Part shown: one piece after another, positions 50,343 through 60,192 of the stretch
How positions within the stretch are numbered: the stretch's first letter is position 1
Layout of the letters: each line of letters begins with the position of its first letter
Assembly (NCBI GenBank): GCA_902557145.1
Contig: CACDYZ010000006.1
Coordinates: forward strand, 1-64,000
Direction of reading: 5' to 3'
Origin: an uncultured Alphaproteobacteria bacterium
GTDB taxonomy: Bacteria > Pseudomonadota > Alphaproteobacteria > HIMB59
DNA length: 64,000 nucleotides
Program-made: the position numbers and the translations under genes
The notes under the pieces: generated by a model
Databases searched by the model: none
Seen by the model: the letters and a program-made list of their open reading frames with translations, nothing else
Told to the model about the DNA's origin: nothing

Positions 50343-50604
50343 TAACTATTTCTTTCAAAACTTTATTAGTTTCAATGTCTTTAATTTGAAAAATTGCTTT
50401 GTTATCATGTATAAACTTTTGCTGATATTGATTTTCATTAATTAAGTAAACATCATTTAAATCAATATTTTTATTAGTTATAATTGTAGAATTATTGTTA
50501 TTGCTCATTTTATAGAAAACGCCAAAAATAATTGCTATTATTCCTGCAATTATTAATAAACCTTGAATTATAACGAGACTTAATAAAAGTTTTTTTTTTA
50601 ACAT
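50329..50604 (-). CDS. small single-pass membrane protein (DUF6476-like)
   Basis: The 91-residue protein has one N-terminal helix (LLLSLVIIQGLLIIAGIIAIIFGVF) and a short soluble tail rich in Asn and Ile. In many alphaproteobacteria a similar small protein, annotated DUF6476, sits beside the RluA-family and rpoH genes, as here; the family match is from context and topology. Its ATG is seven bases from the divergent RluA-family start, and it occupies the position where ftsW would precede murG. Confidence 0.6.
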   Translation of the reverse strand: MLKKKLLLSLVIIQGLLIIAGIIAIIFGVFYKMSNNNNSTIITNKNIDLNDVYLINENQYQQKFIHDNKAIFQIKDIETNKVLKEIVIEKN

Positions 50605-50611
50605 ATACCCT

Positions 50612-51361
50612 ATGAATAAATCATATAACTATAAAGATTTTAGAATAGAAATATTATACGAGGATAGTGATATAGCAATATTAAATAAACCCTCAGGACT
50701 TCTTACGCACAGAAAAAATGAATTTGATGAGAGCCCAAGCTTGCAAGATAGTTTGAAAGATCAATTTATAATAAATGATGATGAAAACTTCAAAGAAGGT
50801 ATTGTTCATCGTCTAGATAAAGATACAAGCGGAATTATAGTTATCACAAAAAATCTTATTTCTAAAAATAAATTTAGAGAAATGTTTAAAAAAAGAAATA
50901 TAAAAAAAAATTACTTAGCTTTTGCATATGGTGTTCTTAACCAAAATAACATTGAGATAAATAAAAATATTACAAGAAATAAAGTTCAGAGAACCAAATT
51001 CAATATTTCTGATAATCTTGGAAAAAATGCAATTACTAAAGTCTCAAATATTAAGACATTTCACGGCTCAATTAGTCTTTTAGATTGTGAAATTATTACA
51101 GGTAGAACCCATCAAATTAGAGTTCACCTTTTAAGCTTAGGTCTTCCTATTGTTGGGGATAAAGATTATAGCTTTAATAAAGAGCAAAAATTTCGTTTGA
51201 ATAATATGGCTGATAATCTTAGAAATTTAGTTTCATTATTTCCAAGACAAGCATTACACTCACACAAGATAGAATTTGATCATCCAATTTTAGAAAAACA
51301 CATTATAATTACTTGTGATTTACCTAATGACATGAGAGATTTAAACAATAACTTGCAATGA
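50612..51361 (+). CDS. RluA-family 23S rRNA pseudouridine synthase
   Basis: The 249-residue protein has EDSDIAILNKPSGLLTH near residue 19, the catalytic Asp motif GIVHRLDKDTSGIIVITKN near 68 and GRTHQIRVHLLSLGLPIVGD near 165. It isomerises uridine in rRNA, probably in the RluD manner. An N-terminal S4 domain found in E. coli RluD is missing, so the protein starts with the catalytic domain. rpoH starts inside its stop region (ATGA). Confidence 0.9.
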   Translation: MNKSYNYKDFRIEILYEDSDIAILNKPSGLLTHRKNEFDESPSLQDSLKDQFIINDDENFKEGIVHRLDKDTSGIIVITKNLISKNKFREMFKKRNIKKNYLAFAYGVLNQNNIEINKNITRNKVQRTKFNISDNLGKNAITKVSNIKTFHGSISLLDCEIITGRTHQIRVHLLSLGLPIVGDKDYSFNKEQKFRLNNMADNLRNLVSLFPRQALHSHKIEFDHPILEKHIIITCDLPNDMRDLNNNLQ

Positions 51362-52251
51362 ATATAGAAAATAAAAATTTACTACCTGTTATTACCTCTG
51401 AAAATGATGTTTATCCTTATTTAAAAAAAATAAATCAGTTTCCTATTTTGACTGATGAAGAAGAAAAAAGACTTGCTATAGATTGGCTTAAAAATGGAGA
51501 TACAAAAGCTGCTCAAAAACTTGTGACTAGCCATTTGCGACTAGTTGCAAAAATAGCCATGGGTTATAAAGGATATGGCTTACCTTTATTTGATTTAATT
51601 TCAGAGGGTAATTTGGGTCTTATTCAAGCTATAAGAAAATTTGATCCTGAAAAGGGGTTTAGACTAGCAACATATGCTATATGGTGGATTAGAGCCTCTA
51701 TTCAAGAGTATGTTTTACACAGCTGGTCTCTTGTAAAAATAGGAACCACAGCAGCTCAAAAAAAGCTTTTTTTCAATCTTCGACGTCTTAGAAATCAACT
51801 TAAAAAATATGAAGAAGGGTACCTTACTAATGATCAAATTAAATCTATATCGGATGATCTTGGAGTAACGCAGGAAGAAGTAAAGCAAATGGAAGGTAGG
51901 GTCTTTAATCAAGATTTTTCATTAAACACTCCTTTAAATGATGAAAATGACTCAGAGTGGATAGATCAAGTAGAAGATGAAACAATAGATACTGTATCAA
52001 AAGTTGAACAAGGTGACGAATTAAAAAAAAGAAAAGCCCTATATAAACAAGCAGTTACAAAGCTCGAACCTAGAGAAATAGAAATATTAACTGCAAGACG
52101 ACTAGATGAAGAGCCAAAAACATTAGAGGACTTGAGCCAGAAATATTCAATTAGTAGGGAAAGAGTCAGGCAAATAGAAAATAAGGCCATAAAAAAACTT
52201 CAAGATGAGATTAAAATAATCTCTGACCAAAAACTTTTACCAGAAACTTGA
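51358..52251 (+). CDS. rpoH: heat-shock sigma factor RpoH (sigma-32)
   Basis: The 297-residue sigma-70-family protein has region 2 (LVTSHLRLVAKIAMGYKGYG, DLISEGNLGLIQAI, FRLATYAIWWIRASIQEYVL), the RpoH-box-like segment TAAQKKLFFNLRRLRNQL near residue 130, and region 4 with ISRERVRQIENKAIKKLQ. It directs heat-shock transcription. Start and upstream stop overlap by ATGA, so it has no private leader in which a thermosensor could fold. Its 3' end is one base from the converging purA. Confidence 0.96.
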   Translation: MNIENKNLLPVITSENDVYPYLKKINQFPILTDEEEKRLAIDWLKNGDTKAAQKLVTSHLRLVAKIAMGYKGYGLPLFDLISEGNLGLIQAIRKFDPEKGFRLATYAIWWIRASIQEYVLHSWSLVKIGTTAAQKKLFFNLRRLRNQLKKYEEGYLTNDQIKSISDDLGVTQEEVKQMEGRVFNQDFSLNTPLNDENDSEWIDQVEDETIDTVSKVEQGDELKKRKALYKQAVTKLEPREIEILTARRLDEEPKTLEDLSQKYSISRERVRQIENKAIKKLQDEIKIISDQKLLPET

Positions 52252-52252
52252 G

Positions 52253-53506
52253 TTATCTAATAATTGTTTGATTTCTTTCAGGGCCCAGTGAAATAATTTT
52301 AATGGGGACATTCAAATAATTCTCAATATACGAAATGAATTTTTTTAGATTGTCCGGGAGTGTTTCGAAGTTACTTAAATCTTCAATCTCACCCCAAGTT
52401 GAGAATACTTCAAAATCACTATTTTCTAAGGACAATGACTCTAAAATATCACTTTCACTAAAATTTACATCCTCATATTTTTTTGAATTATAGCTTTTGC
52501 ATACTTTAATTTCTGAAAGATTATTTAAAACATCAGCTTTAGTCATGCAAAGTTCATTTACACGGTTTATTTCACAGCTATATTTTAAAGATACTAGGTC
52601 AAGCCAACCGCACCTTCTTTTTCTTTTTGTTACTGTTCCAATCTCAACACCTTTTTCAGCTATATAATCACCAATACCATCAAATAATTCAGATGGAAAT
52701 GGACCATTTCCAACTCTAGTAGCGTAAGCTTTAAATATTCCAACTGTTTGATAATCAACTTGTAATGCTGAACCAATGACAATATTTGATGAAACAGTAT
52801 TTGATGAAGTCACAAAAGGATATGATCCATGATCTAAGTCAAGTAATGCACCCTGAGCACCCTCAAATAATATTTTTTTATTTTTAAATTCTTTTTTTAT
52901 TTGAGAATTATCAACTATTAAATCATTGACTATATCATAAAAACTAAGTAAATCTTGAATTGTTTGTTCTATATTAATTTTACTCTCATTAAAACTTTCT
53001 AGGATAGGGTCATAAAACTTCTTTATCGAATACATTTTTTCTTCAATAATTTTTTTAGATTTTAAGTCATAAAGTTTGATACTTTTTCTTCCAACTTTAT
53101 CTTGATATGCTGGACCAATACCCTTTGAAGTAGTACCAATTTTTTTTTCAGTATTTAAAATTGACTCATTTATTTTATCAAGTTGTTTGTGATAGTCTAA
53201 GATTAAAGAAATATTTGATGAAAGATATATCTTGGGATTATTAATTTTTTTTTTAATTTGATCATACTCATTAGAAAAATGATTAGGATCAAGCACCACA
53301 CCTTGACCTAAAAAACAAATTTTTCCTCGAATAATACCTGAGGGAATAAGATTTAATTTATATACGGTATCATCAACTATTACTGTATGTCCAGCATTGT
53401 TACCACCTTGGTATCTTACTACTAAATCAAAATCTTCAGAGAGATAATCAACTATTTTACCCTTACCTTCATCACCCCACTGAAGTCCAATAACTGCTTT
53501 ATTCAT
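52253..53506 (-). CDS. purA: adenylosuccinate synthetase
   Basis: The 417-residue GTP-dependent enzyme starts NKAVIGLQWGDEGKGKIVDYL with the P-loop, followed by GGNNAGHTVIVDDTVYKL near residue 35, KGIGPAYQDKVGRK near 125 and GVEIGTVTKRKRRCGWLDL near 275. It joins IMP and aspartate on the way to AMP, just upstream of PurB's second step. It overlaps hisZ at its start. Confidence 0.97.
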   Translation of the reverse strand: MNKAVIGLQWGDEGKGKIVDYLSEDFDLVVRYQGGNNAGHTVIVDDTVYKLNLIPSGIIRGKICFLGQGVVLDPNHFSNEYDQIKKKINNPKIYLSSNISLILDYHKQLDKINESILNTEKKIGTTSKGIGPAYQDKVGRKSIKLYDLKSKKIIEEKMYSIKKFYDPILESFNESKINIEQTIQDLLSFYDIVNDLIVDNSQIKKEFKNKKILFEGAQGALLDLDHGSYPFVTSSNTVSSNIVIGSALQVDYQTVGIFKAYATRVGNGPFPSELFDGIGDYIAEKGVEIGTVTKRKRRCGWLDLVSLKYSCEINRVNELCMTKADVLNNLSEIKVCKSYNSKKYEDVNFSESDILESLSLENSDFEVFSTWGEIEDLSNFETLPDNLKKFISYIENYLNVPIKIISLGPERNQTIIR

Positions 53507-54210
53507 TATATTAATTCAGCTATGTAATCGACATTACATGAGAAACCAAATCCCTCAACTTTTTTTGTATTTTTTTTATATTGATACCCTCCACCTTGAG
53601 CAATTATTTTTTTGGAAATATTTGAATAAACATAAAAAAAAATATCTTGATGATAATCTTGAGAGAAAAAATCTTTTTCCAAATTTAATTCATAGGGAGC
53701 TTTAATATTTTTTTTAAAAATATTTATAAATTTTGAAATTTTATCTTTATGACCATTATGATCTAAAAGATAGCTAAAATTCTTACTAATTTTTGGATCA
53801 GTAAAAACATAAGTATAGTTTTTTTTTAGAATATTTTTCAAAATGTTGTCTAGAATTTCTAAAACCTCTTTAAAAGATTTATTTTTAGGTAAGTTAATAA
53901 TTTCAACACCATGTTGTCTAAATTGTTTAATATTATTATTAATTTTATTTTTTTTAAAAACATCTCCCATGTAGTAAAGGTAGTGCTTAGATTTTGAGTC
54001 ATGTGTCAAAATTGTATTAATCACTTGACCTGTAATATCTGATCGAAGAGTAGCCTCAGAGAGTGATTTTAAAGATTTATTTTCAATTACAGATGTAAAA
54101 ATTCTTGAAAACTTACTATACGAGCTAAGAATTTTGGTAAAAGAGTTATCTAGGCTTTCATATTTTGAAGCCGTTTTAGCATATTTTGTGTCAAAAGAGT
54201 TAACAAGCAT
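53506..54210 (-). CDS. hisZ: ATP phosphoribosyltransferase regulatory subunit HisZ, short form
   Basis: The 234-residue protein resembles a class II histidyl-tRNA synthetase fold: LSEATLRSDITGQVINTIL near residue 53, YYMGDVFKK near 80, FRQHGVEIINL near 97 and IIAQGGGYQY with a closing GFGFSCNVDYIAELI. HisZ, with short HisG, forms the first histidine enzyme. Usual HisZ proteins are 320-390 residues, so it is markedly trimmed while keeping both ends. hisG is not in the window. Confidence 0.8.
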   Translation of the reverse strand: MLVNSFDTKYAKTASKYESLDNSFTKILSSYSKFSRIFTSVIENKSLKSLSEATLRSDITGQVINTILTHDSKSKHYLYYMGDVFKKNKINNNIKQFRQHGVEIINLPKNKSFKEVLEILDNILKNILKKNYTYVFTDPKISKNFSYLLDHNGHKDKISKFINIFKKNIKAPYELNLEKDFFSQDYHQDIFFYVYSNISKKIIAQGGGYQYKKNTKKVEGFGFSCNVDYIAELI

Positions 54211-55552
54211 CTGAGATTACTTTAATAATTTGTGTTTTTAATTTATTCAGAGTATTTACTTTTATATTTCTTTTGTCATATTGCAAGTTCACTCTTAAAA
54301 GTGGCTCAGTGCCTGAAGGACGAATATTGTAAAAAATATCTAAATTTTTACATAACTTATTTAGTTTTTGATAAATACTTTCTTGAGATAAAAAAAATTT
54401 TTCTTGATCTATTTTTTGATTTATATTCATCACCTCAAGTAAATCAATACCTTTTCTTAGTACTGATAACTTTTTGTTTTCTTTAAGAATTAGAGTTAAT
54501 AGTCTAATAGCTGTCGTCATACCATCACCTATTAGTATGTCATCTTTAAATATAAAATGTCCAGATGGCTCACCACCAAAAAAGTATTTATTATCAATTA
54601 TTTCTTTAAGAATATTTTTATCACCTACTTTTACTCTTTTTAATTTTAATCTCAATTTTTTAAGAGAGATATCAAGACCATGATTTGCAATTTCATTAGT
54701 TACAATAACAGAGCCTTTTTTAATTTTATTTTCAGATAAATAATATTTAGCAAAAATATAAATTAATTCCTCTCCACTTATTACCTTAGCCTTTTCATCA
54801 ATAATTATTACTCTGTCACCATCTCCATCTAAACAAATTCCAATATCACATTTTTTTTTCTTTACTAAACTTGATGCTTTTTGTGGAAATAAAGAACCGC
54901 AGTTTTGATTGATATTTGTTCCAGAAGGGTTATTTCCAATAGTGTGAAGGTCTAGACCTAATTCAAATAAAACTTCTGGTGCTACTTTATATGAAGCTCC
55001 ATTTGCACAATCTAAAGTTACTTTCAATTTGCTGTAATTAAGATTGCTATCAGCGCTCTGTTTAAGAGCCTCTGAATATCTCCCTAAAGCATTTTTGAGT
55101 CTTATTGCTTTACCATAATTTGATTGTTTTATTTTATAATTATCAAAGTCATAATTAAAAAATAAATCTTCTATTTTATTTTCATCTTCAGGAGAAATTT
55201 TAAGACCTTGACCAGAAAAGAATTTCAATCCATTATCTTTATATGGATTATGTGAAGCCGTAATCATAACAGAAAAGTCTGCTCTGAGTGACTTACCTAG
55301 TACTGTTAAAGCAGGTGTAGGTAAAGGCCCCACAAAAACTACGTCTATTCCCATAGATATAAAACCTGATGCTAAAGCTGGTTCGAATATGTACCCAGAC
55401 AATCTTGTGTCTTTGTTAATAATAACTCTTGAAATTGAATTTTTTTTTCTTAAAACAATTGATGATGCTTTAGCTAGTTTAAGTACGTTTTCGGCAGTTA
55501 AAGGGTATTTTCCAACCTCGCCTCTTATTCCATCAGTGCCAAATAATCTCAT
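54200..55552 (-). CDS. glmM: phosphoglucosamine mutase
   Basis: The 450-residue phosphohexomutase has RLFGTDGIRGEVGKYPL at the start, the phosphoserine loop VMITASHNPYKDNGLKFFSG near residue 97, metal loop GICLDGDGDRVIIID near 237 and sugar loop FFGGEPSGHFIF near 320. It converts glucosamine 6-phosphate to glucosamine 1-phosphate between GlmS and GlmU, which lie 30 kb away. It overlaps hisZ by 11 bases. Confidence 0.96.
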   Translation of the reverse strand: MRLFGTDGIRGEVGKYPLTAENVLKLAKASSIVLRKKNSISRVIINKDTRLSGYIFEPALASGFISMGIDVVFVGPLPTPALTVLGKSLRADFSVMITASHNPYKDNGLKFFSGQGLKISPEDENKIEDLFFNYDFDNYKIKQSNYGKAIRLKNALGRYSEALKQSADSNLNYSKLKVTLDCANGASYKVAPEVLFELGLDLHTIGNNPSGTNINQNCGSLFPQKASSLVKKKKCDIGICLDGDGDRVIIIDEKAKVISGEELIYIFAKYYLSENKIKKGSVIVTNEIANHGLDISLKKLRLKLKRVKVGDKNILKEIIDNKYFFGGEPSGHFIFKDDILIGDGMTTAIRLLTLILKENKKLSVLRKGIDLLEVMNINQKIDQEKFFLSQESIYQKLNKLCKNLDIFYNIRPSGTEPLLRVNLQYDKRNIKVNTLNKLKTQIIKVISDAC

Positions 55553-55579
55553 AAGAGATATTTAATATTGGAATAAGTG

Positions 55580-57511
55580 TTAATTTGGAAGGGGAAAATT
55601 TTGATCTTTTGTAAAAGAAGGTAAAGGGCCCTTATTTGGGGTTTCTTTTTTATTTTTTGTGTTGTCATCTGAGCTATCAGAGGATAAATCGTCGTCTCTT
55701 TTAGGTTTAATGCCCTTAATTAAGTTTTGTATCTCCTCACCAGTTAATGTTTCATACTCTAAAAGCCCTTTAGCAATGGTGTGAAGGTCCTTAATATTTT
55801 CGTTTAGTATCTTTCTTGCTTTTGATTCAGCCTCTTCAACAAGACGAATAACTTCTTGGTCAATGATTCTTGCTGTTTCTTCTGAAATATTTTTAGATTG
55901 TGTCACGGAGTGTCCTAAAAAAACTTCTTCTTGATTCCCTGTGTATCTAACTCTTCCAAGTTTATCACTATAGCCCATTTGAGTTACCATAGCTCTGGCT
56001 AAGTTTGTTACTTGTTGAATATCACCAGCAGCTCCGGAACCTATTTTTTCAGGTCCGAATATTAACTCTTCAGCTATTCTAGCAGCAACTGTAACGACTA
56101 ATTTATCCAGATATTCATCTTTACGATGAATTACCTTATCTTGCTCTGGAACACTCATAACAAAACCGAGCGCTCTACCTGTAGGTATAATTGAAGATTT
56201 ATATATTGGATCTGCATGTTTGCAATGCAGATTAGCTAAGGCATGGCCTGCTTCATGGTAAGCAATTACTTCTTTCTCACCATCAGATATTATTTTTGAT
56301 TTATTTTGTGTACCAAGCATAACTTTATCTTTAGCATCTTCAAAATCATCCATTGTTACAATTTTTTTATTCTTTCTGGCAGCTATAAGAGCGGCTTCAT
56401 TTACTATGTTAGCCAAATCAGCACCTGAAAAACCGGGAGTTGATCTTGCAATAGCTATAGTCTTGACGGATTTATCCATCTTAATTTTTCTTGTATGAAC
56501 TTTTAAAATTTTATCTCTACCAATAATATCTGGGGCAGGAACCACAACTTGTCTGTCAAATCTTCCGGGTCTTAATAAAGCTGGATCGAGGACATCAGGC
56601 CTATTAGTTGCTGCAACTATTATTACGCCTTCATTAGCCTCAAAACCATCCATTTCAACAAGAAGTTGGTTTAAAGTTTGTTCTCTTTCGTCATTACCGC
56701 CACCCAATCCAGCACCTCTGTGTCTACCAACTGCATCAATCTCATCAATAAATATAATGCAGGGTGCATTCTTTTTACCTTGTTCAAACATATCTCTTAC
56801 TCTGCTAGCTCCGACACCAACAAACATTTCAACAAAATCTGATCCAGATATTGAGAAAAAAGGCACGCCTGCCTCACCGGCTATTGCTCGTGCAAGAAGA
56901 GTTTTACCAGTACCAGGAGGGCCTACTAGAAGAGCACCCTTAGGAATTTTAGCGCCCAGTCTTTGAAATTTATGAGGATCTTTTAAAAATGAAACTACCT
57001 CTTCCAACTCTTGTTTAGCTTCATCTATTCCTGCAACATCATTAAATGTTACTTTTTGTTTATTTTCATTCAATAATTTAGCTTTAGATCTTCCAAATCC
57101 AAGAGCGCCACCACCTTTTCCAGATTGCATTTGGCGCATAAAAAATATCCATACACCAATAAGAAGTAACATAGGAAACCAAGATACAAATATGCTAAGT
57201 AATGGGTGCATACCAGATTGCTCGGGTTTTGCATTTATAGCAACTTCATTGTCGCTAAGTGTTTCAATTAGGTTTGGATCTCTTGGGGCATAAGTTGTAA
57301 ACTCAACGCCATCCATAGTTTGACCAAAAATATTATTGCCTTGAATTTCAACTGATTTTATTTCTCCATTTTGAGCTTTATCTAATAATGTCGAATAAGT
57401 ATAAGTGATTGAGGAGTAATCCCTTTGGGAATTCTTAAATACATTGAATAAGCCAAGTAAAATAAGGCTAATAATGATCCATACAAATATATTTTTTGAA
57501 AAGTTTTTCAT
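55580..57511 (-). CDS. ftsH: ATP-dependent membrane zinc protease FtsH
   Basis: The 643-residue protein has two N-terminal helices (near 8-24 and 105-123) around a small periplasmic domain, then an AAA module with Walker [14 protein letters not shown] near 195, Walker [13 protein letters not shown] and the second region of homology [16 protein letters not shown]. The zinc site HEAGH lies near 420. It degrades membrane and regulatory proteins; in E. coli these include RpoH and LpxC, both encoded in this window. It follows tilS, a common pairing. Confidence 0.98.
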   Translation of the reverse strand: MKNFSKNIFVWIIISLILLGLFNVFKNSQRDYSSITYTYSTLLDKAQNGEIKSVEIQGNNIFGQTMDGVEFTTYAPRDPNLIETLSDNEVAINAKPEQSGMHPLLSIFVSWFPMLLLIGVWIFFMRQMQSGKGGGALGFGRSKAKLLNENKQKVTFNDVAGIDEAKQELEEVVSFLKDPHKFQRLGAKIPKGALLVGPPGTGKTLLARAIAGEAGVPFFSISGSDFVEMFVGVGASRVRDMFEQGKKNAPCIIFIDEIDAVGRHRGAGLGGGNDEREQTLNQLLVEMDGFEANEGVIIVAATNRPDVLDPALLRPGRFDRQVVVPAPDIIGRDKILKVHTRKIKMDKSVKTIAIARSTPGFSGADLANIVNEAALIAARKNKKIVTMDDFEDAKDKVMLGTQNKSKIISDGEKEVIAYHEAGHALANLHCKHADPIYKSSIIPTGRALGFVMSVPEQDKVIHRKDEYLDKLVVTVAARIAEELIFGPEKIGSGAAGDIQQVTNLARAMVTQMGYSDKLGRVRYTGNQEEVFLGHSVTQSKNISEETARIIDQEVIRLVEEAESKARKILNENIKDLHTIAKGLLEYETLTGEEIQNLIKGIKPKRDDDLSSDSSDDNTKNKKETPNKGPLPSFTKDQNFPLPN

Positions 57512-57548
57512 ATTATTAATATAGTTAGTGTTACCTACGTTTAAAGTA

Positions 57549-58502
57549 CTAAGTAAGATTTATATAGTTTTTTTTATTTAAGACACCTATTTTTCCTGAA
57601 AATATTGACCTTTCTTTACCATTTTGAATATTGTTATCTAATATTTTGATAAAGTTTCTAATATTTTCATCACGAATTTGTTTTCTAAATAAATATCTAT
57701 TCTCGTAATAAAATGATTGTACTACTAAAAATTTTAGATTTTCAGTCAAATTATTAAATTTTTCTGTTTCAATATAAAAAATTTTGTTTTTTTTGCTTTT
57801 GAAAAAATCCTGGTACAAAGATCTTATATAGAATGTTTTTGAAAAAATTAATCTTTCTTGATTGATTTTAGAGAAATGATTATTTGAATAAAGAAAATGT
57901 CTTATTTTGTTTCTGGTAAATACTAACTCTAAATTAGTTCTATCCTCAAACCAAATTAGTTTATTTCTATTTGCATAGCTTTTGATTTGTTTTTTAGAAT
58001 ATTTGCTCAATGGACGATGCAATTTAAGGCTCTTAAATTTATCTGAAAAAATATTTGATAACCCAGCTGTGCCAGATTGTTGAATTTTTCTCATAAAAAA
58101 AGTTTCATTAAGATCGTCAAGATGATGACCTAAGAATATATTTTTAATATTTCTTTTTTTTGAAAAGTTGTATAGAAAATTATATCTACTAGATCTAGAT
58201 TTTTCCTGAAATCCTTTTATTTTTTTATTGATAGAAACTTTCTTCAAAAAAAGATTTTTATTTGAAAGATTATAGAACTTTATAAATTGTTTAATTTCAT
58301 ATTTTCCTTCAGCTCTTTTTTGGTGATCAAAAATCAAATAATATATATTTTTATTTTTTAAATATTTTGATTTTGTAATCAAATCAAAGAGGACAGTGCT
58401 ATCTAATCCACAAGAAATTGAAATTAATATTTTTTCGTTAGTTGATATATTATTTTTAAGGTAATCCTTTACGCCAAGAGAGAGTGGTGTTTCATTAATC
58501 AA
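57549..58502 (-). CDS. tilS: tRNA(Ile)-lysidine synthase, with a variant P-loop
   Basis: The 317-residue N-type ATP pyrophosphatase modifies the CAT anticodon of tRNA-Ile2 to lysidine. The loop normally SGGLDS reads [12 protein letters not shown] near residue 30; other motifs are intact ([16 protein letters not shown] near 125, [12 protein letters not shown] and RNKIRHFL). The TTG start overlaps the cpoB stop by eight bases and no in-frame ATG precedes the P-loop. The C-terminal substrate domain is short. Confidence 0.92.
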   Translation of the reverse strand: MINETPLSLGVKDYLKNNISTNEKILISISCGLDSTVLFDLITKSKYLKNKNIYYLIFDHQKRAEGKYEIKQFIKFYNLSNKNLFLKKVSINKKIKGFQEKSRSSRYNFLYNFSKKRNIKNIFLGHHLDDLNETFFMRKIQQSGTAGLSNIFSDKFKSLKLHRPLSKYSKKQIKSYANRNKLIWFEDRTNLELVFTRNKIRHFLYSNNHFSKINQERLIFSKTFYIRSLYQDFFKSKKNKIFYIETEKFNNLTENLKFLVVQSFYYENRYLFRKQIRDENIRNFIKILDNNIQNGKERSIFSGKIGVLNKKNYINLT

Positions 58503-59523
58503 TAATCAAACCACAGTCTTTGTCGGTTTGAAGAGATTTTGCTGAATCAATGACTTCTTTGCTATCAATGTAAGTATTTGAAAAAATTAGATCTTCCATA
58601 ATTAAACAGCCATTTTCTTGATCACCAATACTAAATAGTGACTTTCCCAGCCAAAAATAGTTTTCAGATTTAAATTTTGGAAATGAAGAGAAATCTCTAT
58701 GTCTAATACCAAAATATTTTACAGCTTCAATTATCTCATTCTCCATAAAATAAGTTCTACCAAGAAGATAATAAGTTTCAGCCAAATATTCTTTTTGATC
58801 TGTGTCTGAATTGACTATTAGGAGTAGACTCTCAATAGCAGACATATTATCAAGACTTGCGAAACTTGTTTTAGCATTTTTTAGTTCTTCTTCGACGTTA
58901 ATTATCGGCTTATTTAGCTCTATTTCTCTATCTTTTATTAATTGATCCAAATCATTTAGCATAGAAACATTAACTTCTGATATAGATTTTATCTCGATTA
59001 CATCTAATTCCTCTTTTTCAATACTTAACGAGGAAGTTTTTTCTTCAACCTCTAAACTAGAATTGTCAGGAGTTTTTACTTTATCTTTCTCAAGTTCAGA
59101 AAGACTAATTTGACCTAATAACTGATCATCTTCTGAGTTCTCTACGATATTTGAGGAACTTTCTTCTATATTTAGTTGATCAGATGTACTGATTATTTTT
59201 TTTTCATCAACATTTGATGATGTATATAATGAGTACAAATTACTGACATCATCTTTAATATCCAAAATTTGTTTTTCCAATGAAGTTATACTCTTTGAAA
59301 TATCATTAATAAGTATCTTTAATTCATCTAATTCAATATTGTCGTTTGAGTCATTAGAATTATTTAATGATGACTCATTTTTGTAAACAAACTTTTGAAG
59401 ATCAATAATATCATTTTTAATTCTGTCTAATTCTACTGATACTTGATTGTGTTTTTCAGATTGTGCTTGATTGGTAATAAAGAGAAGAAAAAAAATAACC
59501 AATATTTTGTTTATTTTTTTCAT
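58495..59523 (-). CDS. cpoB: Tol-Pal system coordinator CpoB (YbgF-like)
   Basis: The 342-residue exported protein has a signal peptide (INKILVIFFLLFITNQAQS), a coiled-coil-prone region at about 25-95, a long acidic low-complexity middle and C-terminal TPR repeats from about 230 (AETYYLLGRTYFMENEIIEAVKYF). CpoB coordinates outer-membrane constriction with septal wall synthesis. Position directly after pal is the family norm. The acidic linker is longer than in E. coli. Confidence 0.88.
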   Translation of the reverse strand: MKKINKILVIFFLLFITNQAQSEKHNQVSVELDRIKNDIIDLQKFVYKNESSLNNSNDSNDNIELDELKILINDISKSITSLEKQILDIKDDVSNLYSLYTSSNVDEKKIISTSDQLNIEESSSNIVENSEDDQLLGQISLSELEKDKVKTPDNSSLEVEEKTSSLSIEKEELDVIEIKSISEVNVSMLNDLDQLIKDREIELNKPIINVEEELKNAKTSFASLDNMSAIESLLLIVNSDTDQKEYLAETYYLLGRTYFMENEIIEAVKYFGIRHRDFSSFPKFKSENYFWLGKSLFSIGDQENGCLIMEDLIFSNTYIDSKEVIDSAKSLQTDKDCGLIID

Positions 59524-59532
59524 AAAGGTTTT

Positions 59533-59560
59533 AGGTGCTCTTTCAAAAAAAAGAGCACCT
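59533..59560 (-). repeat. perfect 11-bp intercistronic hairpin between pal and cpoB
   Basis: The arms AGGTGCTCTTT and AAAGAGCACCT pair perfectly across a six-base loop, 14 bases after the pal stop and 9 before the cpoB ATG. The bases after the stem are AAAACC, not a T run. It could partly stop transcription or protect pal mRNA so that abundant Pal outruns CpoB. Confidence 0.8.
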
Positions 59561-59574
59561 TAATGAAATTTTTA

Positions 59575-60069
59575 TTAATTACTTACTATTGTAACGCCGC
59601 GTCTATTTTGACTGTAAGCAGTTTCGTCAGACCCAATAACATCTGGTCTTTCTTTTCCCCAACTTACATATTCCATTCTATTGGTGTCAATTCCTGCCTG
59701 AGCGAGATAAGAGTAAACAGAAAATGCCCTTTTATCTCCTAAAGCTAAGTTGTACTCACGGGTACCTCTTTCGTCTGCATGACCTTCAACAGTTATGTTA
59801 GTGTCAGGGTACTGCATTAACCAAGCTGCTTGAGCGTCAAGTGTTGCTTGAGCATCAACAGTGAGTTCTGAACTATCAAATTCAAAAAACACTCTATCGC
59901 CTACATTAACAATCAAATCTTCTTGAGTGCCAGCTGTAATTTCACCTCCAGAGGATGAACTTGCGCTAGTTGAAGCTGCATCAACGTTTCCACCTTCTTC
60001 TGTCTTAGTGGCAGCACATGAAGCAAGGAAAAAACCCGCAACAATAAGCATAAACAATTTTTTTAACAT
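59575..60069 (-). CDS. pal: peptidoglycan-associated lipoprotein Pal
   Basis: The protein has about 164 residues, a lipoprotein signal ending in the lipobox LASC near residue 22, then a Ser/Gly-rich linker and an OmpA-like domain: VFFEFDSSELTVDAQATLD near 75, EGHADERGTREYNLALGDKRA near 105 and SWGKERPDVIGSDE near 138. It binds peptidoglycan from the outer membrane and TolB. The start at 60069 is fixed by GGAG 10 bases upstream; the frame runs further up without support. Confidence 0.95.
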   Translation of the reverse strand: MLKKLFMLIVAGFFLASCAATKTEEGGNVDAASTSASSSSGGEITAGTQEDLIVNVGDRVFFEFDSSELTVDAQATLDAQAAWLMQYPDTNITVEGHADERGTREYNLALGDKRAFSVYSYLAQAGIDTNRMEYVSWGKERPDVIGSDETAYSQNRRGVTIVSN

Positions 60070-60192
60070 TATTTTAAATCTCCGCGTAAATATATTCTTA
60101 CTATAGTTTAGGTAAATAAACACTGAATTTTTTGGAAATCAAGACAATTTTTATTTAATTTTTACTAAAATTTGTTGATTTTTAATGAATTT

